Positions 1 through 8,582 of a stretch of DNA of 64,000 nucleotides are shown piece by piece; positions within the stretch are counted from its first letter, which is position 1; the number at the start of each line of letters is the position of its first letter. The position numbers and the translations under genes were made by a program. The notes beneath the pieces were generated by a model. That model was not told where the DNA came from. It did not search any database and was given only the letters and a program-made list of their open reading frames with translations. This DNA is from G963665495 sp963677785 (GTDB taxonomy: Bacteria > Desulfobacterota > Desulfovibrionia > Desulfovibrionales > Desulfovibrionaceae), in contig CAXXDH010000003.1 of NCBI GenBank assembly GCA_963677785.2, positions 1,922,001-1,986,000 of the forward strand, read 5' to 3'.

Positions 1-1
1 T

Positions 2-232
2 CTGGGTATTATCGACCCCGACAAGGAAAGCGTCTTTGGAACCCCAGCCACTCCTCCCGAGGCTGAGGCCGCGGCGGAGGGATCGAGCGGCAGCGCCTGG
101 GTCATCGGCGGCAAGGACGGCGAAAACTACCGGATCGACGACATCTGCAAGTCCTGCACTGTGGAAGGCTGCGATCCCAATTCCCGTGATCCGAAGAAGT
201 GCGGCATGACGCCGGGCGGAGAAGAAAAATGA
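2..232 (+). CDS. C-terminal part of an unrecognised Cys-rich protein (5' end outside window)
   Basis: Open frame from the first bases to a TGA at 230-232; the visible 76 residues are the end of a longer protein. After a Pro/Ala/Glu-rich linker it carries a small four-cysteine segment (residues RIDDICKSCTVEGCD, then DPKKCGM) that could bind a metal, although no complete iron-sulfur motif is visible. The stop overlaps the ATG of the next gene (ATGA), so the three genes at the left edge are probably co-transcribed and translationally coupled. I do not recognise the family from this fragment. Confidence 0.75.
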   Translation: MGIIDPDKESVFGTPATPPEAEAAAEGSSGSAWVIGGKDGENYRIDDICKSCTVEGCDPNSRDPKKCGMTPGGEEK

Positions 233-579
233 GCAATCTCAACGCGGAAGAGCAAAAACGCTATATTTACGAAAAGCTCTCTCCACGGCGTAAGAAGTTC
301 ATAGATCGTATTGGCTATGACAAATGGGATCCTTTTCAGGAGCCCAAGGACCCGATTGAAATCCGGAAGGATCCGTCCAACCGTACGACCCAGCAACTGG
401 TACGGGAGTTCCTTCAGACGCGCGAACCGGAAAAAGTCAACACGCCGTATTCCCAGGGCGTGTTGGAAATGGCCCTGGGCCTGATCAACCGTCAGGATCG
501 TTTTCAGGGCGCGTACGAATTCTGCGTCTGGTACCACGAACTCCTTAAGAAAGAAGGAATCAATTATGACGATGAGTAG
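229..579 (+). CDS. small conserved-looking protein of unknown function, 116 aa
   Basis: Starts with the ATG that overlaps the previous stop; GGAG lies about 7 bases upstream. The protein is hydrophilic and highly charged, without signal peptide or membrane segment, and contains a basic N-terminal stretch (SPRRKKFIDRIGYDKWDPF) and the motif YEFCVWYHELLKKEG near the C-terminus. Its end overlaps the TPR gene by 14 bases. The tight overlap with a Cys-rich protein and a TPR protein suggests the three act together, perhaps as accessory or assembly factors for a complex encoded upstream, but the sequence alone does not show a function. Confidence 0.85.
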   Translation: MSNLNAEEQKRYIYEKLSPRRKKFIDRIGYDKWDPFQEPKDPIEIRKDPSNRTTQQLVREFLQTREPEKVNTPYSQGVLEMALGLINRQDRFQGAYEFCVWYHELLKKEGINYDDE

Positions 580-1222
580 CCAGGAATCCCAGCCCCAGAA
601 CGGAGAAACCGTTGAGCAGCGTATCGCCGACCTCAAAGCCAAACTCAGCGCCAATCCGCAGTGTGGAAACCACCACTACAATCTTGGCGTAGCCTATCTT
701 GCCAAAGGGGACTGGGTGGAAGCCGAACGCAGCTTCCTTGAGGCGGTGAGCAACTCGCCCACCCTGGTTGAGGCCTATGTCCAGCTCGGCGGCATCGCCA
801 TGCACCGCGGTGATTTGGATGGTTGCCTGAATTACAACCAGAATGCCGCGAATATCCGCCCCATGTTCGCCACTCCCTGGGGCAATATCGGTTTTGTGCA
901 CATGCAGCGCGGCGACCTGAAATCCGCCATCAAGGCCCTGGAAAAAGCCGTGAAGCTCGACAGCAATTTTGTGCAGGCTCTGGCCACCCTGGGCACCGCC
1001 TATCTGAATGAAGGCGACGCTGAACGGGCGCTTACGGTCTGCCAGCGGGCCGTGGAACGCGAGCCCATGTTCGGCCCGGCCTACAACAACATGGCCATCG
1101 CCTACCTGCAGTTGAAGCAGCCCGAAAAAGCTGTTGAATGCGTCGACAAGGCCCTGGAAACAGGCTTGGAAGTGCATCCAAAACTGCTCGAGGAAGTCGA
1201 GCCGCACCGTACGCAGCAGTAA
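566..1222 (+). CDS. TPR-repeat protein
   Basis: 218 aa made almost entirely of tetratricopeptide repeats: about five 34-residue units between residues 35 and 205 (for example HHYNLGVAYLAKGDWVEAE, GNIGFVHMQRGDLKSAIKAL, YNNMAIAYLQLKQPEKAVEC). There is no signal peptide, so it is a cytoplasmic scaffold or chaperone-like protein binding partners through the TPR groove. The ATG at 566 has AAGGA 7 bases upstream; an ATG at 572 is an alternative. It overlaps the preceding gene and is followed by a strong terminator, making it the last gene of the operon. The partner cannot be identified. Confidence 0.92.
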   Translation: MTMSSQESQPQNGETVEQRIADLKAKLSANPQCGNHHYNLGVAYLAKGDWVEAERSFLEAVSNSPTLVEAYVQLGGIAMHRGDLDGCLNYNQNAANIRPMFATPWGNIGFVHMQRGDLKSAIKALEKAVKLDSNFVQALATLGTAYLNEGDAERALTVCQRAVEREPMFGPAYNNMAIAYLQLKQPEKAVECVDKALETGLEVHPKLLEEVEPHRTQQ

Positions 1223-1260
1223 TCCGGCCTGTTTCGGCGCCAGGTAGAAATATCATGCGG

Positions 1261-1293
1261 ACCGGGAAGCGCAATGCTTTCCGGTTTTTTTTT
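1261..1293 (+). terminator. Rho-independent terminator after the TPR gene
   Basis: ACCGGGAAGC and GCTTTCCGGT form a 10-bp stem (one G-U pair) around a short loop, followed by a run of nine T. It lies 38 bases after the TPR stop. Confidence 0.9.
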
Positions 1294-1479
1294 CTGCCGA
1301 TCGCATGGGAAACGTTCGTCCGCGCCAGGATGAGATGATTTCTCTCAATTTCTATGCTACGTACGGTCTGGGGAACAGGCTCGATAGCACTGCTGCCTGC
1401 CCACAAAATCCGACATCTCCCCGATGGACCGCAAAAAGTGCGGTATTTGAGAATGCAGAAACCCAATACGGAGGTTTTT

Positions 1480-3120
1480 ATGCCTGGTTTGACCCAGCTG
1501 CCGGCCTGGAAGGCGCTCCAGCAACAGTACGCCCAAGCCAGCGAACTGCAGATGCGCGATCTGTTCGCCGACGACCCGCAGCGGTTTGCAAAATTTTCGC
1601 TCCAGCTCAAGGATATACTGTTCGATTACTCCAAAAACCGGGTCACGGAACAGACCCTGTCCCTGCTGCTGCAACTGGCCCGTGAGGCCCAGGTGGAACA
1701 GAAGACCGCGGCCATGTTCGCCGGGGAAAAAATCAACGTCACCGAAGGCCGGGCCGTGCTTCACGTGGCCCTGCGCAACCGCTCCAACCGCCCGATTTAC
1801 GTGGACGGCGCGGACGTCATGCCCGAGGTCAACGCCGTGCTCGCCAAAATGCGGGCTTTTACCGAACGCGTCCGCTCGGGCGCCTGGAAGGGACACACCG
1901 GCAAGGCCATCACCGACGTGGTCAACATCGGCATCGGCGGTTCGGACCTCGGACCGTTGATGGTCACCCAGGCCCTGCAGCATTACGCCACGGACAGCCT
2001 GCGCTCGCATTTTGTATCCAATGTGGACGGTACGCACCTGGCCGAATGTCTCAAACGAGTGGATCCGGAGACCACTCTGTTCATCGTGGCTTCCAAGACC
2101 TTCACCACACAGGAGACCATGGCCAACGCCCATTCCGCGCGCAAATGGCTGCTGGACGCGGCCGGGGACGAGAGCGCCGTGCCCAGCCATTTCGTGGCCC
2201 TGTCCACCAATGCCGAAGGCGTGGCCGCATTCGGCATCGATACGCAGAACATGTTCGAGTTCTGGAACTGGGTAGGCGGCCGTTATTCGCTCTGGTCCGC
2301 AATCGGTCTGTCCATTGCGCTGGCCGTGGGCATGGACAACTTCGAAGCCTTGCTGAACGGCGCGCACATTGCGGACGAACATTTCCGCACCACCCCGCTG
2401 GACAAGAACATCCCCGTACTTATGGCCCTGTTGGGCATATGGTACGGGAATTTTTTCGGGGCCGAGTCGCACGCGATCCTGCCCTATGACCAGTATCTGG
2501 CGCGTTTTTCCGCCTATTTTCAGCAAGGCGACATGGAAAGCAACGGCAAGGGCGTCACCAAACAGGGCGAAGTCGTGGACTATGCCACCGGTCCGATCAT
2601 CTGGGGCGAACCCGGCACCAACGGACAACATGCCTTTTATCAGCTGATCCACCAGGGCACGCGGCTGATTCCCTGTGATTTCATTTGCGCCGCCCGGACA
2701 CTCAATCCGCTGGGCGAGCACCATATGTTGCTGATCTCCAACTTTTTCGCCCAGACCGAAGCCCTGATGCGCGGCAAGACCACGGAAGAGGCCAAACACG
2801 AACTGCAGGCCAAAGGCGTCTCCGGCGACGAACTCGAACGGCTCGCCGTGGCCAAGACCTTTCCGGGCAACCGGCCGACCAACTCCTTCCTGCTCAAAGA
2901 GCTTACGCCCGAATCTTTGGGCATGCTCATCGCCCTGTACGAACACAAAATTTTCGTCCAGGGTGCCATCTGGGACATCAATTCGTTCGACCAGATGGGC
3001 GTGGAACTGGGCAAGGTCCTGGCCGTGAATATCCAGAAGGAACTGCGGGCCGGCCAGCAGGTCGACTCCCACGACAGCTCCACCAACGCCCTGATCAACT
3101 ATTATCTCAGTAACAGATAA
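1480..3120 (+). CDS. pgi: glucose-6-phosphate isomerase
   Basis: 546 aa, the usual length of bacterial Pgi (E. coli about 549). It interconverts glucose 6-phosphate and fructose 6-phosphate in the cytoplasm. Visible family landmarks are the sugar-phosphate binding region VVNIGIGGSDLGPLM, the stretch ASKTFTTQETM, GGRYSLWSAIGL, and the C-terminal signature region GNRPTNSFLL and INSFDQMGVELGK. The frame is open from 1354, but the start at 1480 is preferred because GGAGG lies 5-9 bases upstream and the protein then has the normal N-terminus. It stands alone, with a terminator before it and a palindromic repeat after it. Confidence 0.98.
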   Translation: MPGLTQLPAWKALQQQYAQASELQMRDLFADDPQRFAKFSLQLKDILFDYSKNRVTEQTLSLLLQLAREAQVEQKTAAMFAGEKINVTEGRAVLHVALRNRSNRPIYVDGADVMPEVNAVLAKMRAFTERVRSGAWKGHTGKAITDVVNIGIGGSDLGPLMVTQALQHYATDSLRSHFVSNVDGTHLAECLKRVDPETTLFIVASKTFTTQETMANAHSARKWLLDAAGDESAVPSHFVALSTNAEGVAAFGIDTQNMFEFWNWVGGRYSLWSAIGLSIALAVGMDNFEALLNGAHIADEHFRTTPLDKNIPVLMALLGIWYGNFFGAESHAILPYDQYLARFSAYFQQGDMESNGKGVTKQGEVVDYATGPIIWGEPGTNGQHAFYQLIHQGTRLIPCDFICAARTLNPLGEHHMLLISNFFAQTEALMRGKTTEEAKHELQAKGVSGDELERLAVAKTFPGNRPTNSFLLKELTPESLGMLIALYEHKIFVQGAIWDINSFDQMGVELGKVLAVNIQKELRAGQQVDSHDSSTNALINYYLSNR

Positions 3121-3136
3121 GAAATATCCGGAAAAT

Positions 3137-3266
3137 GCCTTGTATGTTTGCTTCGGCGGCTTAAGGACCTTTTGGCCAGCTTGGCTGGATAAGAGCATCT
3201 AAGCTTCTTGCGTCGCGAAGATCCTCAAAAAAAGGTCCTTAATGAATCCCCAAAACTTTTAACATG
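3137..3266 (+). repeat. dispersed palindromic repeat, family A, copy 1 (with enlarged loop)
   Basis: TTAAGGACCTTTT (3161-3173) pairs perfectly with AAAAGGTCCTTAA (3230-3242). Both flanks match the element at 53618-53688: TTCGGCGGC before the left arm and GAATCCCCAAAACTTTTAAC after the right arm. Here the loop is about 56 bases and itself contains two small hairpins (CCAGC/GCTGG and CTTC/GAAG), whereas the other copy has a 2-base loop. Placed 17 bases after pgi, it may also serve as the pgi terminator. Confidence 0.8.
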
Positions 3267-3375
3267 AAAAGGGGGGGCTTGTGCATGGATACGGGCGTAC
3301 TTCAAGCTTTTTCAAAAGAGTCTCAGGACGCAGGCCATTAGGGGCAGGGGGCATATACAGACCCTAATCTTACAA

Positions 3376-4638
3376 ATGAAAAATATGAACGCAAAATCTT
3401 CATCTCTTGTATTGGTTGTGCTGCTTCTTGTTGTCGTGTTCAGCGCTGGTATGTGGTCCGGGCAGCCGTCGGACGGCAATGCTTCGTCCGCTGTCTCTCT
3501 TTTGTCTCATGAACAAAAAATCAGCTTTTGGCGGCAACAGCGAAAAGGGGCCAATGGGGATACGGGACAGAATCTGACGGAGTGGTTCAAGGCTCTTTCC
3601 GAAGCCGGGATTGAGTTTGTCCGGTTGACTCCCGTGAAATGGGAAGCGCAACAACGGGATTTTCTGCTTGGCGACGCAGACTCCTTTACCGACATTCCCA
3701 AACAGGATCTGGCGCGTCTCAAGAGAGCCCTGGATACTGCCTCACAATATAACGTGCGTGTCGTGCTGACAATGTTCAGCCTTCCCGGCGCGCGCTGGCG
3801 GCAGCAGAATAACGGCAAATTCGATTATCGCCTCTGGACGGAAGAAGCGTATCAGCAACAGGCGCTTGGATTCTGGAAAAAGCTTGCCGCCGCTTTGAAA
3901 GACCACCCCGCTATTGTAGCCTACAATCCGTTTAACGAACCTTATCCTGCTCGGAAGGACGGCTTGGCCGATGACAGTCATGACGGATTTGACGCGTGGC
4001 TGGAACTGCACGCGGGAACCCCAGCCGATCTCAACCGCTTCAATCGTCGAGTTGTAAAGGCGATTCGTTCCGAAGACCCGTATACTCCGATCATTCTTGA
4101 CGGTTGGTTTCATGCCGCGGCACAGGGGGTCCCCTATCTTGTCCCTGTTGACGACGCCGCCGTGCTCTACGCGTTCCACTTTTACGATCCGTGGAAATAT
4201 ACGACCTTGCGCGTCAATAAAGGACGTTTTTCCTATCCCGGCAAAATGCCTGCCGGTTCGGGTGAAAAAACGGAAGTGTGGAGCAAGGCGACGCTTGAGC
4301 AAAGCATGAAGCCTGTTGCTGCGTGGGCTGCCCGATTTGGCGTGCCATCCTCCGGGATAATCGTTGAGGAGTTTGGAGGCGACCGCCGTGTGCCCGGAAT
4401 CCAGTCGTACCTTGAGGATCTCATCGCGGTATTCAACGAAAACGGGTGGCACTGGGCGTTTTACTCCTTTCGCTCTTCCGATTGGGATGGAATGGACTAC
4501 GAATTGGGAACGAAAAGATTAGGAGGCCGCTACTGGAAAGAACGTGAAAAAGGCACTCCCCACGAACAACTCGTTGACCGGCATGATAATCCCTTATGGG
4601 GTGTGTTTAAGCGTGAGTTTCAAAAAGTGACACGATGA
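3376..4638 (+). CDS. exported glycoside hydrolase, GH5 (cellulase)-like
   Basis: 420 aa with an N-terminal signal peptide or anchor (residues about 9-27, SSLVLVVLLLVVVFSAGM). The body is a (beta/alpha)8 GH5-type catalytic domain: NPFNEP carries the expected acid/base Glu (E188) and IIVEEFGG the nucleophile Glu (E332), with an intervening HFYDPW motif typical of the family. It would cleave or transfer beta-linked glucan-type chains in the periplasm or outside the cell; the substrate is not readable. No strong ribosome site precedes the ATG, and ATG 3385 is an alternative. In this kind of organism such a gene more likely trims an own exopolysaccharide than digests plant cellulose (inference). 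Confidence 0.88.
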   Translation: MKNMNAKSSSLVLVVLLLVVVFSAGMWSGQPSDGNASSAVSLLSHEQKISFWRQQRKGANGDTGQNLTEWFKALSEAGIEFVRLTPVKWEAQQRDFLLGDADSFTDIPKQDLARLKRALDTASQYNVRVVLTMFSLPGARWRQQNNGKFDYRLWTEEAYQQQALGFWKKLAAALKDHPAIVAYNPFNEPYPARKDGLADDSHDGFDAWLELHAGTPADLNRFNRRVVKAIRSEDPYTPIILDGWFHAAAQGVPYLVPVDDAAVLYAFHFYDPWKYTTLRVNKGRFSYPGKMPAGSGEKTEVWSKATLEQSMKPVAAWAARFGVPSSGIIVEEFGGDRRVPGIQSYLEDLIAVFNENGWHWAFYSFRSSDWDGMDYELGTKRLGGRYWKEREKGTPHEQLVDRHDNPLWGVFKREFQKVTR

Positions 4639-4695
4639 CATTGGGCTGTAGCGAGGGCTTGTATCTGGCCCCGGCCCAAGCACTATTCCTTTTTT

Positions 4696-5562
4696 CTACC
4701 AGGCGATGAGCAGCAGGGCGGTCAGGGCGGCGGCGACTCCGGCCCATTGGCCGGGGCGTAAGCGTTCGTGCAGCAGGCAGTAGGCCCAGAACACGGTGGC
4801 GCCGGGGTAGAGTGAGGAGAGCACCGCGGCGATATCCAGGCGTCCGAGTCCGGTGGCCAGGGCGAAGAAGATGTTGCCGCCCGCATCCAGCACTCCGGCC
4901 AGGGCAATGAGCGCGCCGAAGCGCAGGCCCGGCAGGCGCAGCTCGCGCCGCATCCGGGCGATGCAGGTAAACACGGCCACGGAGGTAGTACGGGCGCTGA
5001 TCAGCGGCCAGAGATAGGCCGTATCGCTGGCCTGGTCGATACAAACGAAAAAACCCGCGAACCCCAACCCGGCCGCGAACGCGAGCCGCAGATCCGTTGC
5101 AACATCCGCGTGCTTGTTTTTTTGTTTTCGCAGCCGCAGCCCGCCGCCGGAAAGGAACCAGACCGCGACCAGGGCCAGGCCGATGCCGCACAGCCGGTGC
5201 GCCGCGGGCATGCCGTCCAGAAACATGGAAACAAAAACGGGCAGCACGGCGGTGCTGATGGCGGACACGGGCGCCACCACCCCCATACGGCCGTGGGCCA
5301 GCGCACGGTAGAGCATGGTACAGCCACTGGCGCCGAACAGCCCGGCCAGGGCTCCCAGCAAAATGTCCCCCAGTTCCGGAAAGGGCTCGGCGAACAGCAG
5401 CGCCAGCACAACAAGCATCAGCAACCCGGCGGCCTGCGATAATACCAGCACATTGAGTACGCGGTCTTTTTTTGTAGCGAATCCGGCGGTGAAATCCGCG
5501 GATCCCCAGACCAGCGCAGAAAGAAGCCCGCAGCCCATGGCCAGGCTTTGCGAATCAAACAT
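4696..5562 (-). CDS. EamA-family (DMT) transporter
   Basis: 288 aa, ten hydrophobic segments in two homologous EamA halves (first half begins SLAMGCGLLSALVWGSADFTAG; second half around LAFAAGLGFAGFFVCI). The family exports or imports small metabolites such as amino acids and nucleosides across the inner membrane. The start at 5562 has GGAGA five bases upstream; an in-frame ATG at 5589 lacks one. It is divergent from the ArgP-like regulator gene, with only 100 bases between them filled with LysR-type half-sites, so it is the likely target of that regulator. Confidence 0.9.
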   Translation of the reverse strand: MFDSQSLAMGCGLLSALVWGSADFTAGFATKKDRVLNVLVLSQAAGLLMLVVLALLFAEPFPELGDILLGALAGLFGASGCTMLYRALAHGRMGVVAPVSAISTAVLPVFVSMFLDGMPAAHRLCGIGLALVAVWFLSGGGLRLRKQKNKHADVATDLRLAFAAGLGFAGFFVCIDQASDTAYLWPLISARTTSVAVFTCIARMRRELRLPGLRFGALIALAGVLDAGGNIFFALATGLGRLDIAAVLSSLYPGATVFWAYCLLHERLRPGQWAGVAAALTALLLIAW

Positions 5563-5614
5563 GGGTTTTCTCCAAAAAAGGCGTTGCAAAGGGACTACGC
5601 CAGGCGCTATGAGA

Positions 5615-5648
5615 AGTAAAATTACTATTTTTCATTACTGATTAGTAA
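5615..5648. promoter_or_regulatory. LysR-type operator array between divergent exporter and regulator genes
   Basis: Four copies of the half-site AGTAA/TTACT form two palindromes: AGTAA-AA-TTACT (5615-5626) and TTACT-GATT-AGTAA (5635-5648). The second fits the spacing of a LysR-type site. They lie in the AT-rich 100-base divergent intergenic region, 15-48 bases before the regulator start. Confidence 0.6.
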
Positions 5649-5662
5649 AATTAATACAGCGT

Positions 5663-6583
5663 ATGCTTGATTACAAATTATTGGAAGCGCTGGCCCAGGT
5701 GGTGGAGCAGGGAGGCTTTGAAAAAGCGGCCCGTACGCTGCATCTGACGCAGTCAGCGGTATCGCAGCGGGTCAGGCAGCTGGAGGAGCAATCCGGCCTG
5801 ATTCTGCTGGCCCGGACATCCCCGCCCAAGCCCACGGCGGCGGGCATGCGCATGCTTAAGCACTACCGCCAGGTCCGGCTGCTGGAGGATGATCTGTCCG
5901 ACGTGTTCGCGCCGTCCGGGCAAAGCTCCGCGGGGGAGATGCCCGGGGTCAGTCTGCCCATTGGGGTCAACGGCGACAGCCTCTCCACCTGGTTTTTCCA
6001 GGCCGTGGAACCTTTTCTCGAACAGGACAGAGCCCTGCTGGACTTGCGGATCGAGGATCAGGAACTGACCCACCGCCTGCTGCGCGACGGCGAGGTGGTG
6101 GGCTGTGTGAGCACGCTGGACAAGCCCATCCAGGGCTGCAGCCTGGCCTATCTGGGGCGTATGGACTACCGCCTGGTGTGCGCGCCCGGATTCGCGCGCC
6201 AGTGGTTTGCCAGCGGCGTCGCCCAGGAGGGCGTACGCCTGGCGCCTTCCGTGGCCTTTGACCGCGTGGATAATCTGAATTTCCTGTATTACCAGCAGAA
6301 ATTCGGATGTGTGCCGCCGGACATCCCGGTGCACTACATCCCCTGGCCCGAGCAGTTCAACGAATTCATCCTGGCGGGCCGGGCCTACGGCATGATGCCG
6401 GATCAGCACACCGAAACGCTGCTTGCGGCCGGACGGCTGGTGAATCCGGATCCGGAGCTTGTGGTGGCCGTGCATCTCTACTGGCACAGCTGGAATATCG
6501 CCTCGGAACTGCTGCAGCATTTCAGCCGGGTGCTGCTGGCCGGGGCGCACCGGCTGTTGCGCCGGGACGCGCCCGAGGCCTGA
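5663..6583 (+). CDS. argP: LysR-family regulator, ArgP/IciA type
   Basis: 306 aa. The N-terminal winged helix (residues about 3-60, LEALAQVVEQGGFEKAARTL and TQSAVSQRVRQLEEQ) and the following RTSPPKPTAAGMRML stretch match the ArgP subgroup, which in other bacteria senses lysine or arginine and switches on amino-acid export. The C-terminal half is the periplasmic-binding-protein-like effector domain. It is divergent from an EamA exporter rather than from LysE (argO), although a LysE-family exporter lies 2 kb downstream. No clear ribosome site is visible. Target assignment is inference from position and operator half-sites. Confidence 0.88.
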   Translation: MLDYKLLEALAQVVEQGGFEKAARTLHLTQSAVSQRVRQLEEQSGLILLARTSPPKPTAAGMRMLKHYRQVRLLEDDLSDVFAPSGQSSAGEMPGVSLPIGVNGDSLSTWFFQAVEPFLEQDRALLDLRIEDQELTHRLLRDGEVVGCVSTLDKPIQGCSLAYLGRMDYRLVCAPGFARQWFASGVAQEGVRLAPSVAFDRVDNLNFLYYQQKFGCVPPDIPVHYIPWPEQFNEFILAGRAYGMMPDQHTETLLAAGRLVNPDPELVVAVHLYWHSWNIASELLQHFSRVLLAGAHRLLRRDAPEA

Positions 6584-6618
6584 GAAAAAGCATTTCTGAT
6601 CGTTGCCGGGAATGCGGA

Positions 6619-7008
6619 TTATTTGATTGCCTTGCAGTTGTCGTACACGGTCTGCCAGCCCCCGTTGTTGTCGGGCTTCTGGGCAAAGGCCGTGTCGCCT
6701 TTGGTCCACCACAACAGTCGGAATTCGTCGGTAAAGCGTACGCCCGAACCGGAAACCAGCTGAGGCAGGGTGTAGTTGCCTTCCGGAGTATCCACTTTGA
6801 CGAACCGCAGGCTGTCGTCTGAAAGACGGTAGTATCGGGCGGTGATGGTGGCGTTGCGCCCGCAGGTGTAGGCCACGGGGGCGCCGCCCAGCACCTGCAG
6901 CTTGTTTTGTCCCCCGAATACGGGCTCGTAGCCGAATTCCAGAGCAAAGAAGAGGAGCAGGGCGCCGCAAAGGGCAATTTTGGGCCATGCGCTGCAATGC
7001 GATTTCAT
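6619..7008 (-). CDS. mliC: MliC-family inhibitor of C-type lysozyme, exported
   Basis: 129 aa with an N-terminal signal sequence (residues about 10-27, IALCGALLLFFALEF). The rest matches the MliC/DUF family fold: YTCGRNATITARYY at the start, then LPQLVSGSGVRFTDEF and the diagnostic LLWWTKGDTAFAQ. MliC proteins bind animal C-type lysozyme in the periplasm or outer membrane and block its active site. No lipobox Cys follows the signal peptide, so this is probably a soluble periplasmic (PliC-like) form. AGGAGA lies before the ATG. Such a gene hints at contact with animal hosts or predators, but free-living bacteria have it too. Confidence 0.85.
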   Translation of the reverse strand: MKSHCSAWPKIALCGALLLFFALEFGYEPVFGGQNKLQVLGGAPVAYTCGRNATITARYYRLSDDSLRFVKVDTPEGNYTLPQLVSGSGVRFTDEFRLLWWTKGDTAFAQKPDNNGGWQTVYDNCKAIK

Positions 7009-7180
7009 GAAGTCTCCTTGGTAGTACGTTCGGCCGCAGGGGCCGGTGATATGGTATTGTCCAAAGTTCTACCCAAGGTTTCGCGGCAGTGCAAAGGAAA
7101 TGTTGTCACTGTTGGGAGGAAGCGGATTTTTTCAGGGAAACTTCCGGTGAGAAGTCTCCCTTGGGAAAAATTGGATGGCT

Positions 7181-7519
7181 TCAGCCCAGTTTTGCGCCAT
7201 TGGGTACGGGTTTGTCCGGCACGGCCAGGACTACCTGGCCTTCGGGCGTATAAAATCCGCTGATCAGGCATTCGGAGCGGACCGGGCCGATTTGTTTGGG
7301 GGGAAAATTCACCACCCCGACCACCTGGCGGCCCAGGAGTTCGTCCCTGGTGTACAGGTGGGTAATCTGCGCGCTGCTCTTGCGTTCGCCGATTTCCGGG
7401 CCGAAATCCACCCAGAGTTTGTAGGCCGGGCGGCGGGCCTCGGGAAAGTCCTCCACGCGGACTACCGTGCCCACGCGGATTTCCACTTGATCGAATTCAT
7501 CCCAGGTTATGGTTTTCAT
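7181..7519 (-). CDS. csaA: CsaA-type tRNA-binding domain protein
   Basis: 112 aa, one OB-fold tRNA-binding domain: WDEFDQVEIRVGTVVRVEDF at the N-terminus, YKLWVDFGPEIGERKSSAQIT in the middle and the family ending VVGVVNFPPKQIGPVRSECL. CsaA is a small dimeric chaperone-like protein that binds tRNA-like structures and helps protein export in Bacillus. The start at 7519 has AGGGAGA eight bases upstream; the frame is open further upstream without such a site. Single gene between mliC and the AraC regulator, all on the minus strand. Confidence 0.95.
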   Translation of the reverse strand: MKTITWDEFDQVEIRVGTVVRVEDFPEARRPAYKLWVDFGPEIGERKSSAQITHLYTRDELLGRQVVGVVNFPPKQIGPVRSECLISGFYTPEGQVVLAVPDKPVPNGAKLG

Positions 7520-7609
7520 GATTGTCTCCCTGTTTTTGTTTGCAACAGGACGCGTATCGCATGGCGGGGGGCGCGTCTTGTACCAGAGCGACATGATGCC
7601 TCGGAAGTT

Positions 7610-8437
7610 TCATTCGTCCGGGCCGAGCATTTGTCGCCGGTACGCTCCGGGCGTAACGCCGTAGCGGGCTTTGAAGCGCCGGTTCAGGTGGCTTTGGTCC
7701 GTAAAGCCGCAGGCCAGGGCGGTAGCCGCCAGTGCGGCTCCCGCGGCAATGCGCAGGCGGGCCTGTTCGAGGCGGAGTTCCTGCAAACAGGCGCAGGGTG
7801 TCATGCCCAGGTTGGTTTTGAACAGCCTGAGAATGTGGCGCTCGGAACAGGCGCAGGCAGCGGCCAGATCGGCGAGTCCCAGGTCTTCGTTCAGGCGCGT
7901 ACGCAGCAGCTCCATGGCCTGGCGAATGCGCCCGTTGTCCCGGCTCGCGGGCGTACTGCGCGGCTGCGGGCCACCGGCAAGGCGGAGAATCCGGGCCATG
8001 GCCAGGTGGAAAGCGCTCTGGTTGCGCAGCGTGTCCGGACAACGCAGCAACTGGGCGTGCAAACAGGCCAACTGCTGCGTTGTCCGGAGATCCGTAAGCA
8101 GCGCGCCGCGCAGCAGCACGGCATCACGTCCGCCGTATTCCTGGAAGAAGCACCGCATAACGGTATCCGGAATATAAAAGCTCAGAAGCGTCCGGTCCGA
8201 TTCGTACGGGCGATTGGCGTGCACCTCGCCGGGGGGGATCAGACTGAAGCTCTGGGGCTGTAGTACGGATTCCGCGCCGTGGTAGTGGAACCGTTCGGCT
8301 CCGCCCGTGGTCAGCCAGAGCACCCAACGGTCGTGGAAGTGGGGGGCCATGGAAAAACCGCCGTCGCCGCAAAAGAGCAGCTCCACGTCCTGCAGTCCGG
8401 ACGGCCGGTGGTAGTATAGGGAAGGGGCTTTGGCCAT
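7610..8437 (-). CDS. AraC-family transcriptional regulator
   Basis: 275 aa. The first 130 residues are a cupin-type AraC sensing domain (MAPHFHDRWVLWLTTGG, then SLIPPGEVHANRP). The last 100 residues contain the double helix-turn-helix of the family: LADLAAACACSERHILRLFK and ALACGFTDQSHLNRRFKARY. It is divergent from a LysE exporter gene 145 bases away, an arrangement very common for regulators of amino-acid exporters, so it probably controls that gene. Several residues of the HTH are replaced by Ala or Cys but the fold signature is intact. The effector is unknown. The ribosome site is weak. Confidence 0.92.
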   Translation of the reverse strand: MAKAPSLYYHRPSGLQDVELLFCGDGGFSMAPHFHDRWVLWLTTGGAERFHYHGAESVLQPQSFSLIPPGEVHANRPYESDRTLLSFYIPDTVMRCFFQEYGGRDAVLLRGALLTDLRTTQQLACLHAQLLRCPDTLRNQSAFHLAMARILRLAGGPQPRSTPASRDNGRIRQAMELLRTRLNEDLGLADLAAACACSERHILRLFKTNLGMTPCACLQELRLEQARLRIAAGAALAATALACGFTDQSHLNRRFKARYGVTPGAYRRQMLGPDE

Positions 8438-8582
8438 GGTTTCAATAGTCGCGTCTGATTTATGCCGTACGAAACGAGTATACTGCAGGTACGCTGCCGC
8501 GAAAAGCTGGAAAAAGGGCTTGCGCGTGCCGGATATTGGTCATAGGAAACTGCTATGAGAGCTTTGATTCGGAGGGAAAGAG

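Noticed and set aside
1357..3198. 613-codon frame opposite pgi
   Set aside because: Antisense of a clear pgi gene in the mirrored frame; residues are low-complexity His/Gln/Gly-rich, typical of the complement of GC-rich codons.
7175..8263. 362-codon plus-strand frame over csaA and the AraC gene
   Set aside because: Spans two well supported minus-strand genes and has no family features.
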